From an uncultured Coriobacteriia bacterium (GTDB lineage: Bacteria > Actinomycetota > Coriobacteriia > Anaerosomatales > Anaerosomataceae): a stretch of 44,058 bases of DNA. This document shows, one piece after another, positions 1 through 9,006 of the stretch. The stretch is from the NCBI GenBank assembly GCA_927439865.1, contig CAKMKD010000062.1, forward strand, positions 1 through 44,058. The letters run 5' to 3'. The translations under genes were made by a program, and so were the position numbers. Within the stretch, counting starts at the first letter, position 1; each line of letters starts with the position of its first letter. The notes beneath the pieces were generated by a model. It was not told the origin of the DNA and searched no databases. It saw only the letters and a list, made by a program, of their open reading frames with translations.

Positions 1-2
1 TC

Positions 3-131
3 GAACGTCTTTCCGAACTCGACCTCAGGCCCTCGATAGCGCGCAACATCCAAGGTGCCTACGCCCAGGATTTCCGAATCGATGCCGCGTATCTCGGCGC
101 GATATGGACTCCGGAAGACGCTTCACGATGA
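3..131 (+). CDS. C-terminal fragment of an unidentified protein (truncated by window start)
   Basis: Open frame from the window edge, ...ERLSELDLRPSIARNIQGAYAQDFRIDAAYLGAIWTPEDASR*, ending just upstream of the permease leader; family not recognised. Confidence 0.4.
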   Translation, partial: ERLSELDLRPSIARNIQGAYAQDFRIDAAYLGAIWTPEDASR

Positions 132-294
132 CTACGCGACCCACTTCACTTTACATAAGTCAGCTTTCAGCGGACGTGTCCGCATCGGAAGGGGGAATGG
201 TCTCGGCGCAATAGATGGATGAGGTGTGACCGTTGGGGCGGTCGCAACGACCGTGCACAACCGACAAGCAGAATCTAGAGGAAGGGCTGGTGCG

Positions 295-1653
295 ATGGAA
301 AAGTTCTTCAAATTCAAAGAGCGCGGTACGAACGTGAGGACCGAGATCCTCGCTGGCGTCGTCACCTTCATGACGATGGCCTACATCATTTTTGTTAACC
401 CGGGCATTCTGTCCGCGGCATTCGGCGAGGCCGGAGCCGACTGGATTCCCGCGCTTGCCACGGCGACCACGCTCGGTGCAGCGCTGATGTGCATCTGCAT
501 GGGCATCTTCGCGAACCGGCCGTTCGCACTCGCTTCAGGCATGGGCTTGAACGCGGTCGTGGCATTCGGCATCATCATCGGGGCACAGGTGCCCTGGCAG
601 GTCGGCATGTCTGTCATCTTCGTCGAGGGACTCGTCATCCTACTACTCGTCATGACAGGACTCCGCGAAGCTGTCATGAACGCGATTCCGCTGGACCTCA
701 AGCGGGCAATCGGCGTCGGCATCGGCCTGTTTATCACGTTCATCGGCCTCGTCGACGGCAAGGTCGTCGTCGGTGACCCGAACACCCTCGTCAAGCTCGG
801 CGACTTCACACAGCCCGCCGTGTGGGTAACCCTGATCGGCCTCATCGCGATCATCGCGTTCATGGCGCTCAAGGTGAAGGGCGACATCCTCTGGGGCATC
901 GTCGTCGCAACCATCGCTGCGCTCATCCTCGGCGTCACGAAGCTCCCGGAGGGTCAGCTCTTCGCGATGCCGGTGTTCGACACGTTCTTTGCGCCGTTCC
1001 AGACGCCGGAGGGTACCAACTCCATCGCGCTGCTCCAGGTGTTCACGCCTACGCTGCTGCTCTTCGTCTTCGCGGTCATGCTCACTGACTTCTTCGACAC
1101 GATGGGCACCGTGATTTCCGTCGGCGAGCAGGCCGGATTCGTGGACAAGGACGGAAAGATCCCCGGAGTTCGCAACATCCTTGCGGTCGACTCGGCCGCT
1201 GCGGCTGTCGGCGGACTCTTCGGTGCGAGCTCGATCACGACCTACATCGAGTCGGCTGCCGGAGTGGCCGAAGGCGGTCGCACCGGACTCACCCCGATCG
1301 TGACGGGCATCCTGTTCGCGCTGTGTGCATTCTTCACACCCATCATCGCCATGGTCGGCGGGGCATTGCCGATCACCGCTGGCGCTCTCATAGTCGTCGG
1401 TTTCCTCATGATGGCGAGCGTTCGCGACATCCCCTGGACTGACTTTGAGGAAGCGTTCCCTGCCTTCCTGACGATCGTCGGCATTCCGCTGACGTACAAC
1501 ATCAGCTACGGCATCGGCCTTGGCTTCATCAGCTACGTCGTCATCAAGGTCTTCCATGGCAAGGCGAAGGACGTCCACTGGCTCCTCTGGGTCATCAGCG
1601 CCGCGTTCGTCATCAGCTTCATTCTGCCCGCCATCCAGAAGCTTGTCGGGTAG
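295..1653 (+). CDS. NCS2 family permease, AzgA-like (adenine/hypoxanthine/guanine)
   Basis: MEKFFKFKERGTNVRTEILAGVVTFMTMAYIIFVNPGILS is a classic AzgA-type N-terminus. ORF track starts at 226; ATG 295 is the better start. Confidence 0.92.
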   Translation: MEKFFKFKERGTNVRTEILAGVVTFMTMAYIIFVNPGILSAAFGEAGADWIPALATATTLGAALMCICMGIFANRPFALASGMGLNAVVAFGIIIGAQVPWQVGMSVIFVEGLVILLLVMTGLREAVMNAIPLDLKRAIGVGIGLFITFIGLVDGKVVVGDPNTLVKLGDFTQPAVWVTLIGLIAIIAFMALKVKGDILWGIVVATIAALILGVTKLPEGQLFAMPVFDTFFAPFQTPEGTNSIALLQVFTPTLLLFVFAVMLTDFFDTMGTVISVGEQAGFVDKDGKIPGVRNILAVDSAAAAVGGLFGASSITTYIESAAGVAEGGRTGLTPIVTGILFALCAFFTPIIAMVGGALPITAGALIVVGFLMMASVRDIPWTDFEEAFPAFLTIVGIPLTYNISYGIGLGFISYVVIKVFHGKAKDVHWLLWVISAAFVISFILPAIQKLVG

Positions 1654-1663
1654 AGGGGGACAC

Positions 1664-3013
1664 ATGGCAGTACGACGCGTCATCCAGACTGACGAGAAGC
1701 TACCGCTGCTGCAGGCGTTTCCGCTCGCCGCTCAGCACCTCATGGCGATGTTCGGTGCCACGGTTCTCGTGCCGCTTCTCACCGGACTCGATCCGGCGGT
1801 CGGCCTGATGACCTCGGGCTTCGGCACGCTGCTCTACCTGGTAATCACCAAAGGCAAGATCCCGAGCTACCTCGGTTCCTCGTTCGCTTTCATAGCACCA
1901 CTCGCCGCAGTTGTCGGTGGTGTGACTGCAGGGGCTGCGAACAAGCCTGAGATGATTCCGTACGCCCTCGGCGGCATCGTCGTCGCCGGGCTCATGTATG
2001 TCGTCGTCGCCGGCCTCATCAAGCTGTTCGGCACGGGCTGGCTCTACAAGGCTTTGCCGCCTGCGCTCGTAGGTGCCGTGGTCATCATTATCGGACTCGG
2101 CCTTGCTGGCGTTGCCATCAAGATGTCGCTTTTCGAGTTCGCTAACCCTGCGAACGGGCTGCGCTGGGACTACCTCGCAGTTGCGACGATCACGCTCGCG
2201 GCAGCTATCGCGTTCTCGAGCTACTTCAAGGGCTTCGCAGCGACGATCCCGATTCTTCTGGGCATCATCGTCGGCTACGCGGCCGCTATTCCGTTCGGGC
2301 TTGTAGACTTTGCGAAGGTTGCCCAGGCGGACTGGGTTGGCCTCCCGCAGCTGACGATCGCCAAGTTCGAGCCTTCGGCAATTCTGCTCATCGCGCCGGT
2401 CGCCTTCGTCGTGATCATCGAGCACATAGGTCACCTGCTGGTGATCAACGAGATCACAGGCAAGGACTTCAACCCGCTGTTGCCGCAGTCGCTGATCGGT
2501 GACGGGCTCGCAACCGCGTTCTCCGGGCTTGTGGGCGGTACGCCGTCGACGACGTACGCCGAGAACATCGGCGTCATGGCCGTGACCAAGATCTACTCGG
2601 TGCAGCTCTTCTGGATCGCTGGCGCACTCGCGGCTATCATCGGCGGGTTTGTGCCGAAGGTCGGCGCGGTCATCAGCTCGATACCGGGTCCGGTTATGGG
2701 CGGCGTCTCGATTCTGCTTTTCGGGCTGATCGCAAGCTCCGGCCTCCGCATGTTGGTGGACAGCGGAATCGATTACAGCCACAGCCGCAATCTGATTCTC
2801 TCGAGCGTGGTCCTTGTCATCGGCATTGGCATGGAGGTCGGCGGAATCGCGATTCCCCTTGGCCGCTACACCGTGCCGGGTATGGCCCTGGCCACCCTCA
2901 TAGGTGTCCTGCTGAATCTCATCCTGCCGCGCGAGTCCGAGGGGCTCATGGTGGACTCACCGGACTTCAGCGGCGAGCTTCAGGCAGAAGCGGCCGCGAA
3001 AGAGGCTTCCTAG
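1664..3013 (+). CDS. Uracil/xanthine permease (NCS2, UraA/PbuX-like)
   Basis: MAVRRVIQTDEKLPLLQAFPLAAQHLMAMFGATVLVPLLTGLDP... GGTPSTTYAENIGVMAVTKIYS; RBS gaggggga before ATG 1664. Confidence 0.92.
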   Translation: MAVRRVIQTDEKLPLLQAFPLAAQHLMAMFGATVLVPLLTGLDPAVGLMTSGFGTLLYLVITKGKIPSYLGSSFAFIAPLAAVVGGVTAGAANKPEMIPYALGGIVVAGLMYVVVAGLIKLFGTGWLYKALPPALVGAVVIIIGLGLAGVAIKMSLFEFANPANGLRWDYLAVATITLAAAIAFSSYFKGFAATIPILLGIIVGYAAAIPFGLVDFAKVAQADWVGLPQLTIAKFEPSAILLIAPVAFVVIIEHIGHLLVINEITGKDFNPLLPQSLIGDGLATAFSGLVGGTPSTTYAENIGVMAVTKIYSVQLFWIAGALAAIIGGFVPKVGAVISSIPGPVMGGVSILLFGLIASSGLRMLVDSGIDYSHSRNLILSSVVLVIGIGMEVGGIAIPLGRYTVPGMALATLIGVLLNLILPRESEGLMVDSPDFSGELQAEAAAKEAS

Positions 3014-3061
3014 CACCACGGAGTGACCGTGCGCACGCGCGCACGCGCTCGATATACGACG

Positions 3062-3093
3062 GCCCCGGGCTGCGCAGACGCGCGGTCCGGGGC
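3062..3093 (+). terminator. Rho-independent-like terminator after the permease pair
   Basis: GCCCCGG...CCGGGGC inverted repeat followed by tgcttcgtt. Confidence 0.65.
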
Positions 3094-3188
3094 TGCTTCG
3101 TTACTCGCAGGAGGTCGGTACTGACCGCGTCATTGAGGGAGATACCGGGAAGCGTGGCCGAGGGATGCCACTCCCAAGCACGCTAGCT

Positions 3189-3216
3189 ACGCCGGATAAT
3201 ACCTCTTATGTTAAGT
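3189..3216 (+). other. dif: Candidate chromosomal dif (XerC/XerD) site
   Basis: ACGCCGGATAA-TACCTC-TTATGTTAAGT: 11+6+11 layout. XerD arm matches E. coli dif arm TTATGTTAAAT at 10/11; XerC arm ends in ATAA (6/11). Sits at the coding-strand switch. Confidence 0.6.
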
Positions 3217-3293
3217 GCGATTCTCTGAACCCCTCGCCCTGTCGAAAGGATGGGTAGGTCTCACTACACCGGTTCTGCACGCTACCGGGGCGC

Positions 3294-3611
3294 CTAGACC
3301 TCCGCGGACTGCGGGAAGTACGCGTCCTCGAACTCCGTGTTGGTCATCTCGGCGAGATCGTCCTCAGCCGACTCCAGCCACGTATAGGCCTCTTCCTGGG
3401 AGCCAAACCGCGCGAGCACGGTTGCGACGTCGTCGTTATCAAACTCGACGGCCTCCACCTGGTAGATCTCCTGTTCGGCCAGCTGCGCCGAGGGCGGCGT
3501 GCGCCACAGGATGTCTTCTCGCCACTCAAGATCAGGGGAATCGCCTTCATCCACGCGCGTCACGCGCAGCCGATAGAACTCCCCCGCACTTCCAATGACC
3601 TTGCGGCCCAT
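3294..3611 (-). CDS. Hypothetical acidic protein (105 aa)
   Basis: ORF with plausible RBS upstream; no domain recognised. Confidence 0.65.
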   Translation of the reverse strand: MGRKVIGSAGEFYRLRVTRVDEGDSPDLEWREDILWRTPPSAQLAEQEIYQVEAVEFDNDDVATVLARFGSQEEAYTWLESAEDDLAEMTNTEFEDAYFPQSAEV

Positions 3612-3626
3612 CCGGACCTCCTACGT

Positions 3627-4073
3627 CTACTTCACTAGTTCAGAGTAGTTCCCACCTGCAGCAACCCAACCCTCATCACCGGTATTATCACGCACTCGGT
3701 ACCAGCCGTTTGCCGTCTCGAGAAGCTCGAGGGAGCTGCCGCTCTTGAGCTTCTTGATGACGTCGGCACTCGTCATCGGCTTCTTGCGGAGGTTGAGACC
3801 CTCGGCAAGCACTGTGACTGTCGGCTTTGTCCCGACGGGCTTCGTCGTCGCCTCTGCACTCGCATCCGTTCCAGTAGGCTCCACGGACTGCGTTGCGGGC
3901 GTTGAACCCGGCAGCGCCCCGGGCGATTTCGGGGTACTCCTGTAATCGCCATACATGCCCCAGGCGAGCCATGCCAGGATAAGAAGCAGCGCCCACGCAC
4001 CAACGATCCGTGCGATTCGCATCGTAGCAATCTGCCCTCGTGATGCCGGCATGTCGTTCCCTCCTTTGGGCAA
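3627..4073 (-). CDS. Membrane-anchored bacterial SH3 domain protein
   Basis: N-terminal TM segment then LAEGLNLRKKPMTSADVIKKLKSGSSLELLETANGWYRVRDNTGDEGWVAAG (SH3b pattern). Confidence 0.8.
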   Translation of the reverse strand: MPKGGNDMPASRGQIATMRIARIVGAWALLLILAWLAWGMYGDYRSTPKSPGALPGSTPATQSVEPTGTDASAEATTKPVGTKPTVTVLAEGLNLRKKPMTSADVIKKLKSGSSLELLETANGWYRVRDNTGDEGWVAAGGNYSELVK

Positions 4074-4075
4074 CC

Positions 4076-4672
4076 TTAGATATACAGGCCGCCTCCGTAC
4101 ACCGCCGTGTCGTCCAGCTCGTAGCGCTCAGCCTGTTCGCCGAGAAGCGCTACACCCGCTTCGACGTGGACGCGCACCTTGGCAAGATCGATCGAACTAA
4201 GCGCATCAAGCGCCTCGATGCCTTCTTTCCCGTTAAGCCCTGCCGTCTGGCGCTTGAGTTCCCTGGCCGCATCGGCAAGCGCGTTCGCGGAATCCCACAG
4301 GCGCTTTGGCAGGGGCATCGTGGCCAGCTCGTCCGCCAGGATTCCCATCTGCTCGCCGACTTCCTCGAGTGTCTTTCGCTCCTCGGCGGTGGGGTCGAGC
4401 GCGAACGCCACGAGCTCACCGTCGCTCATCACCAAGAGCTTCCCCATGAGCGTCTCAACGATTCGGAACGCAGACTGAACCCCCTCGCGCTTGCTGATGA
4501 GGGTCACCACGTACCGACGCACAGTGCGACGCCACAGGAACATGCCGCCGATCACGAGTCCGGCTATGGCAAGTACTGCAACGAGGATGATCAGTGTGAT
4601 GGCAAGTCCTTGCGACACGCAGTCCTCCACTCGCCGAACAGATCTAGTCCATCTGCCGATTATCGACAACAC
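4076..4672 (-). CDS. Hypothetical single-TM protein (start may be GTG 4630 or 4618)
   Basis: GLAITLIILVAVLAIAGLVIGGMFLWRRTVRR TM segment and helical cytoplasmic region. Confidence 0.65.
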   Translation of the reverse strand: MLSIIGRWTRSVRRVEDCVSQGLAITLIILVAVLAIAGLVIGGMFLWRRTVRRYVVTLISKREGVQSAFRIVETLMGKLLVMSDGELVAFALDPTAEERKTLEEVGEQMGILADELATMPLPKRLWDSANALADAARELKRQTAGLNGKEGIEALDALSSIDLAKVRVHVEAGVALLGEQAERYELDDTAVYGGGLYI

Positions 4673-4790
4673 GCTTAGATTTGCCCGCAGTTCGCTCTAT
4701 CGTACCAGGTTCTACCAAGCGGACCTTCGCGTGCAGGCCGATCACCGAGTGGATCTGCTCGGCATGCATCGACGCCCCCCTCCCCTCCAG
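4644..4790 (-). pseudogene. C-terminal relic of a phenylacetate-CoA ligase
   Basis: Hand translation: LEGRGASMHAEQIHSVIGLHAKVRLVEPGTIERTAGKSKRVVDNRQMD*. Compare the intact PaaK C-terminus in this window: [32 protein letters not shown]. The rest of the gene is missing. Confidence 0.8.
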
Positions 4791-4839
4791 GAACCGCCAC
4801 TTGCGCATCGGGCCACAGTCACAAGCCCCTGCAGCTCCC

Positions 4840-5265
4840 CTACGCCGACGCGATCTCCTCCTGGCTCACCAGTCTCACTGGCTTGTCTGCCAGCAAGTGG
4901 AGCGCCCTCTCCACGTCTGCAACGTTGATGACAACGTACGTCGCGATGAGCGAATACACGTACTCGATATTCACCCCTGCCGAGGAGACAAGCCGCAGAA
5001 CGCCGGCGAGTCCACCCGGGACGTCCGGAAGGTCGATGCAGATGACATCGTCCTCACGGACGGTGAATCCTGCCGCGCGGAGGAGCCTGGCCGCGTCTTC
5101 AGGCCTGTCGACGATGAGGCGCAGGATGCCGAACTCGGCAGTGTCTGAGACCGAGAACCCACGGATGTTGATCGCTCCGTCACCGAGAATCCCGGTGATC
5201 TCGCTTACGCGTCCCGACTTGTTCTCAATGAACACCGAGAGTTGCTTGACCTTCATTTCGCTCAC
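4840..5265 (-). CDS. Tandem ACT domain amino-acid-binding protein
   Basis: MKVKQLSVFIENKSGRVSEITGILGDGAINIRGFSVSDTAEFGILRLIVD... paralogous to 21269..21706. Confidence 0.88.
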   Translation of the reverse strand: MSEMKVKQLSVFIENKSGRVSEITGILGDGAINIRGFSVSDTAEFGILRLIVDRPEDAARLLRAAGFTVREDDVICIDLPDVPGGLAGVLRLVSSAGVNIEYVYSLIATYVVINVADVERALHLLADKPVRLVSQEEIASA

Positions 5266-5855
5266 AGCTCACACACTCCTTCCGCACATGCTGTACGACC
5301 AAGCTCGAACGCACGAAGGTTCGCTTCTATTGTCTTCTGAGGAACACGAGCGGCGATGACGGTGCGCCAGGTCCCCTCGGCAAACGGGAGTCCGTACGAT
5401 GCAGCGCCAAGCAGCACCACGTTGGCCGAGCGAGGGCTCCCCGCCTCACACGCAAGCGCTTCAGCATCGAGGAAGACCGCACCCTCGTACTGCAACTCGG
5501 CCTCTACGCCGAGCGCAGCGCCCATGTCGCCGGTCAGCACCGGGAGCGGCTGGATCGTGCGGCTGTTCACGATGAGACGGCCGCCTGGCTTGAGGAACTG
5601 GATTCTGCGTGCGGCCTCGGTGATCTCGAACGCTATCAGGTGGTCGGCGCGGCCAGGATCGACGATCGGAGAATGCACGCTGTCACCGAATCGCACGACC
5701 GTATCCACCGAGCCGCCACGCTGTGCCATGCCGTGCACTTCCGAGAGCTTCACGTCGTAACCCTCGGCTACCGCCACCTTTGCGATGACATCTCCGGCAA
5801 GAATCGTCCCCTGGCCACCAACACCAACGAGTACCACGGTGGTCACAGCACTCAT
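5262..5855 (-). CDS. iorB: Indolepyruvate ferredoxin oxidoreductase, beta subunit
   Basis: MSAVTTVVLVGVGGQGTILAGDVIAKVAVAEGYDVKLSEVHGMAQRGGSVDTVVRFGD (2-oxoacid:Fd oxidoreductase gamma-type domain). Start trimmed from 6032 to 5855. Confidence 0.93.
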   Translation of the reverse strand: MSAVTTVVLVGVGGQGTILAGDVIAKVAVAEGYDVKLSEVHGMAQRGGSVDTVVRFGDSVHSPIVDPGRADHLIAFEITEAARRIQFLKPGGRLIVNSRTIQPLPVLTGDMGAALGVEAELQYEGAVFLDAEALACEAGSPRSANVVLLGAASYGLPFAEGTWRTVIAARVPQKTIEANLRAFELGRTACAEGVCEL

Positions 5856-7642
5856 GAAAGACCACCTCCGAAGTCGCACGCCGGCCCGACGGCCTGAATC
5901 GCGCTGTAGCGACACACCTGAACACACTGCTCGCAGCCAACGCAGATGGCCGTGTCGATCACCGGCTGCCCTGACGGAAGCTTCATGATCGCGGGACAAC
6001 CCAGACGCACACAGGCGCCACACCGGGTACACAGCTCTTCGTCTACCGCGAATGGATCAGCGTCCGAGCGAACCAGCAGCGCACACGGGGACTGCGCGAT
6101 GACGACGCTCAGTCCGGCGCGCTCTGTCTCCTCGGCAAGCACTGCCCGTGTCGTCGCCAGATCGAGCGGATCGACCCTGCGCACAGACTGGACGCCGAGC
6201 GAGGTACACAGTGCCTCAAGGTCAAGCGCAGGTGCAGCGTCACCGGAAAGCGTACGCCCCGAAACAGGATTACCCTGATGTCCGGTCATCGCCGTCGTCC
6301 GGTTGTCGAGGATCACAATCGTCCCATCGGCACCGTTGTACACCATGTCGAGAAGCCCGGTAATCCCCGAGTGCGCGAAGGTGGAGTCGCCGATAACGCC
6401 CACGATCGGACGTCCTCCCGTTGCCCCGGTCATACCGAGTCCGTGCGCCATGCTGACGCTCGCTCCCATGCACACACACGTGTCCATGGCCGAGAGCGGC
6501 GGCAGCGCGCCAAGCGTGTAGCAGCCGATGTCGCCTGTAACGACTGCCTTGAGCTTGCCGAGTGCCCAGTACACACCGCGATGCGGACATCCCGGACACA
6601 ACAACGGTGGCCGAGGCGGAAGATCCTTGACGGCAGCTCGGAGCTCTGGCGCCTGCGCGCCGAATGCCTGTGCGATTCGGTCGGGCGTGAGCTCGCCTAT
6701 TCTCGGCAGGCCTGTCTCGACGAGTTCGATGCCGAGCGCGAGGAGCCTCGATGTCATGTATGGGTCGAGTTCTTCAACGACCGCGAGCCGGTCAACCTTC
6801 GATGCGAACTCGGCGATGAGCGTAACAGGCAGCGGGTTGACAATGCCGAGTTTGAGCACCGATGCGTTAGGAAGGGCCTCTCGCACGTACTCGTAGGCGA
6901 TTCCTGACACGATTATCCCAAGCTCGCTGCTGCGCATCTCAATGCGGTTGAGCTCGGATTGATTTGAGAACTCCTCGAGGAGCGCCATCCGGGAATCGAG
7001 ATTGACACGCCGAGCTCGCGCGTTCGCCGGCATCATGACCCACTTCTCGGCCTTCGGCTTGAACGGTATGGGCTCGATCGGCGCGCGATCTCCCGTGGTC
7101 TCAACAAGACCCTTCGAGTGAGCGATTCTAGTGGTGGTTCGGACGAGAACGGGCGTGTCGAACCGCTCGGAGATGTCGAATGCTGCGCGGGTGAACTCGA
7201 AAGCCTCCTGGCTGCTCGACGGCTCGAGCATGGGAACCTTCGCGAATGCGGCGTAGTTGCGGCTGTCCTGCTCGTTTTGGCTCGAGTGCATCCCCGGATC
7301 ATCGGCAACGAGCAGCACGTACCCACCACCGACGCCGATGTAGGACAGCGTGAACAAAGGATCGGCTGCGACGTTCAATCCCACGTGCTTCATGGTCACG
7401 AGAGTACGCTGGCCGCCGTAGCTCACACCCGCGCCTACCTCGGCAGCGACCTTCTCGTTGGGCGCCCACTGGCAGCGCACACCGCCGAGCTTCGCAAGGC
7501 TCTCAAGAACCTCGGTAGACGGGGTGCCCGGGTAGCCGACGCCGACTGACACGCCGGCTTCCATCGCCCCGTGCGCCACCGCCTCATTCCCCGACATAAG
7601 CGAGCGCGTCAAACGGGTCACCTCCAGAAACGGATACTCCAT
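5852..7642 (-). CDS. iorA: Indolepyruvate ferredoxin oxidoreductase, alpha subunit
   Basis: MSGNEAVAHGAMEAGVSVGVGYPGTPSTEVLE..., CPGCPHRGVYWALGK TPP region, C-terminal 4Fe-4S motifs CTRCGACVRLGCP and CVGCEQCVQVC. Confidence 0.95.
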   Translation of the reverse strand: MEYPFLEVTRLTRSLMSGNEAVAHGAMEAGVSVGVGYPGTPSTEVLESLAKLGGVRCQWAPNEKVAAEVGAGVSYGGQRTLVTMKHVGLNVAADPLFTLSYIGVGGGYVLLVADDPGMHSSQNEQDSRNYAAFAKVPMLEPSSSQEAFEFTRAAFDISERFDTPVLVRTTTRIAHSKGLVETTGDRAPIEPIPFKPKAEKWVMMPANARARRVNLDSRMALLEEFSNQSELNRIEMRSSELGIIVSGIAYEYVREALPNASVLKLGIVNPLPVTLIAEFASKVDRLAVVEELDPYMTSRLLALGIELVETGLPRIGELTPDRIAQAFGAQAPELRAAVKDLPPRPPLLCPGCPHRGVYWALGKLKAVVTGDIGCYTLGALPPLSAMDTCVCMGASVSMAHGLGMTGATGGRPIVGVIGDSTFAHSGITGLLDMVYNGADGTIVILDNRTTAMTGHQGNPVSGRTLSGDAAPALDLEALCTSLGVQSVRRVDPLDLATTRAVLAEETERAGLSVVIAQSPCALLVRSDADPFAVDEELCTRCGACVRLGCPAIMKLPSGQPVIDTAICVGCEQCVQVCRYSAIQAVGPACDFGGGLS

Positions 7643-7740
7643 GGCGATGGAGCGGAATTCGCTGAATCATAGCACAGGAGGGCATGCAGAAGCCCTCGTA
7701 GAATGCCCTTGCTGGTGCCCCGCGAACCCCCGAGTTCGGG

Positions 7741-8859
7741 CTAGAAACGTGACGCGCCCACGTAGTCCCCTTTGCGCGCGATTCGCTCGGTGAGCGACGA
7801 CACCTTGACGACGTCGCCGGTGCTCGGCGCGTGTATGTAATTGCCATCCCCCACATAGATCCCAACGTGGTGAACGCGCGATGCATCGCCGCCCGTGCCG
7901 AAGAACACAAGGTCTCCCGCGCGAAGCAAGTCAATCCGATTCGCCGCAATGTGAGCACCGGAGTTGTACTGACTTCTGCTGGTGCGCGGCAGTGTGATTC
8001 CCAGCTGCTTGTAGACATACTGACAGAGCCCTGAGCAATCAAAGCCGGCCGGTGACGAGCCCCCCCAGCGGTAGGGCACGCCGAGGTACTTGAGCGCGAT
8101 GCCCACAGCCCCTGGCTGGCCACCCGAGAGGTTACCTTCGGTTGCTGCCGGCCTGCCCCCCGAGCCCCTGGAAGCAAGCGCCGCGGCTCGGGCAGCTCTC
8201 TCGGCGGCAAGCTTCGCCTGCCGCTGTTCCTCTTGCTTGATCAATGTCTTGACCTCGGCATTGAGGGACGCAACGTACGACTCCTGCTTGGTGATCTGCG
8301 CCTCGATCCCCTTCGCCCGCAACTCGGTCTCGGTCCTAAGCGTGACCTGCTCCGCCTCTCGGCTCTCAAGCGCGGCCTGAAGGCCTTCAACCTGCGTCTT
8401 GGTGAGCTTGACCTGACCCACGAGCTCGGCGTCAGTACGATTGATCCGGATGAGCAGGTCCATCCTGGTGACGAAATCCTCAAAAGACGACGTACCGAGC
8501 AGGATGCTGAGGATGTTCGAGTTGCCCTCTTTGTAGATGCTGGCCGCTCGGTTGGCGAGTTGCGCGTTTGCGGAGGCAAGGTCGCGCGTTGCAGCCGCCA
8601 GGTCCGCCTCGGTCTTCCGGATGTCCTCGCGCGTCTTGTCGAGCGCCTCGGAGATCGCGTTGTACTCCTCGACTTGGACCTCAAGCTCCACGGCTATCGT
8701 CTCGAGCTGATCCTGTGCTGCGCCCGCCTCGTCACGCTTCTTTTCGATCGTGGCGTTCGTGGGCTCGGCAAGGGCAGGCACTGCCGAGAACAACAGGGTT
8801 AGGGCGAGCGCACAGACAACCGGTGCACGCGAGGGAAGGTTGATGAATGCGAACCGCAC
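7741..8859 (-). CDS. Secreted coiled-coil NlpC/P60 peptidoglycan endopeptidase
   Basis: Signal peptide, long coiled coil, C-terminal YLGVPYRWGGSSPAGFDCSGLCQYVYKQLGITLPRTSRSQY...GDLVFF. GTG 8859 preferred start. Confidence 0.9.
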   Translation of the reverse strand: MRFAFINLPSRAPVVCALALTLLFSAVPALAEPTNATIEKKRDEAGAAQDQLETIAVELEVQVEEYNAISEALDKTREDIRKTEADLAAATRDLASANAQLANRAASIYKEGNSNILSILLGTSSFEDFVTRMDLLIRINRTDAELVGQVKLTKTQVEGLQAALESREAEQVTLRTETELRAKGIEAQITKQESYVASLNAEVKTLIKQEEQRQAKLAAERAARAAALASRGSGGRPAATEGNLSGGQPGAVGIALKYLGVPYRWGGSSPAGFDCSGLCQYVYKQLGITLPRTSRSQYNSGAHIAANRIDLLRAGDLVFFGTGGDASRVHHVGIYVGDGNYIHAPSTGDVVKVSSLTERIARKGDYVGASRF

Positions 8860-8953
8860 GATGCACCTCCTGCTGCGACTGAATGCTACATGAAGAGGGC
8901 GACCGGTCGAGGACATACCGTACACCCTGAATGGTACCACAGACTCAGATACT

Positions 8954-8983
8954 GAGGGGCCGCCGGTGCTCCGGCGACCCCTC
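8954..8983 (-). terminator. Hairpin terminator downstream of apt
   Basis: gaggggccgccgg-tgct-ccggcgacccctc, 13-bp stem with one mismatch; no obvious T tract. Confidence 0.5.
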
Positions 8984-9006
8984 ATAGCATTCGTGAAGAC
9001 GAGCCT

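Noticed and set aside
147-174. Second dif-like half-site on the minus strand (CTTATGTAAAGTG)
   Set aside because: The XerD-like arm is good, but the expected XerC arm (GTCCGCTGAAA) lacks the ATAA end; it would make an inverted pair flanking the permeases, but support is too weak.
643-2782. Long minus-strand ORFs (643..1683 and 1700..2782) opposite the permeases
   Set aside because: Shadow ORFs of high-GC coding DNA; low-complexity Asp/Arg/Glu-rich translations without domain logic.
3110-3290. Structured RNA gene (tRNA/SRP/6S) in the gap around the dif-like site
   Set aside because: Small hairpins exist, but no tRNA arms or conserved SRP/6S motifs could be identified.
8860-8953. ydaO-type c-di-AMP riboswitch upstream of the NlpC/P60 gene
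   Set aside because: Leader is short and lacks recognisable conserved aptamer sequences.
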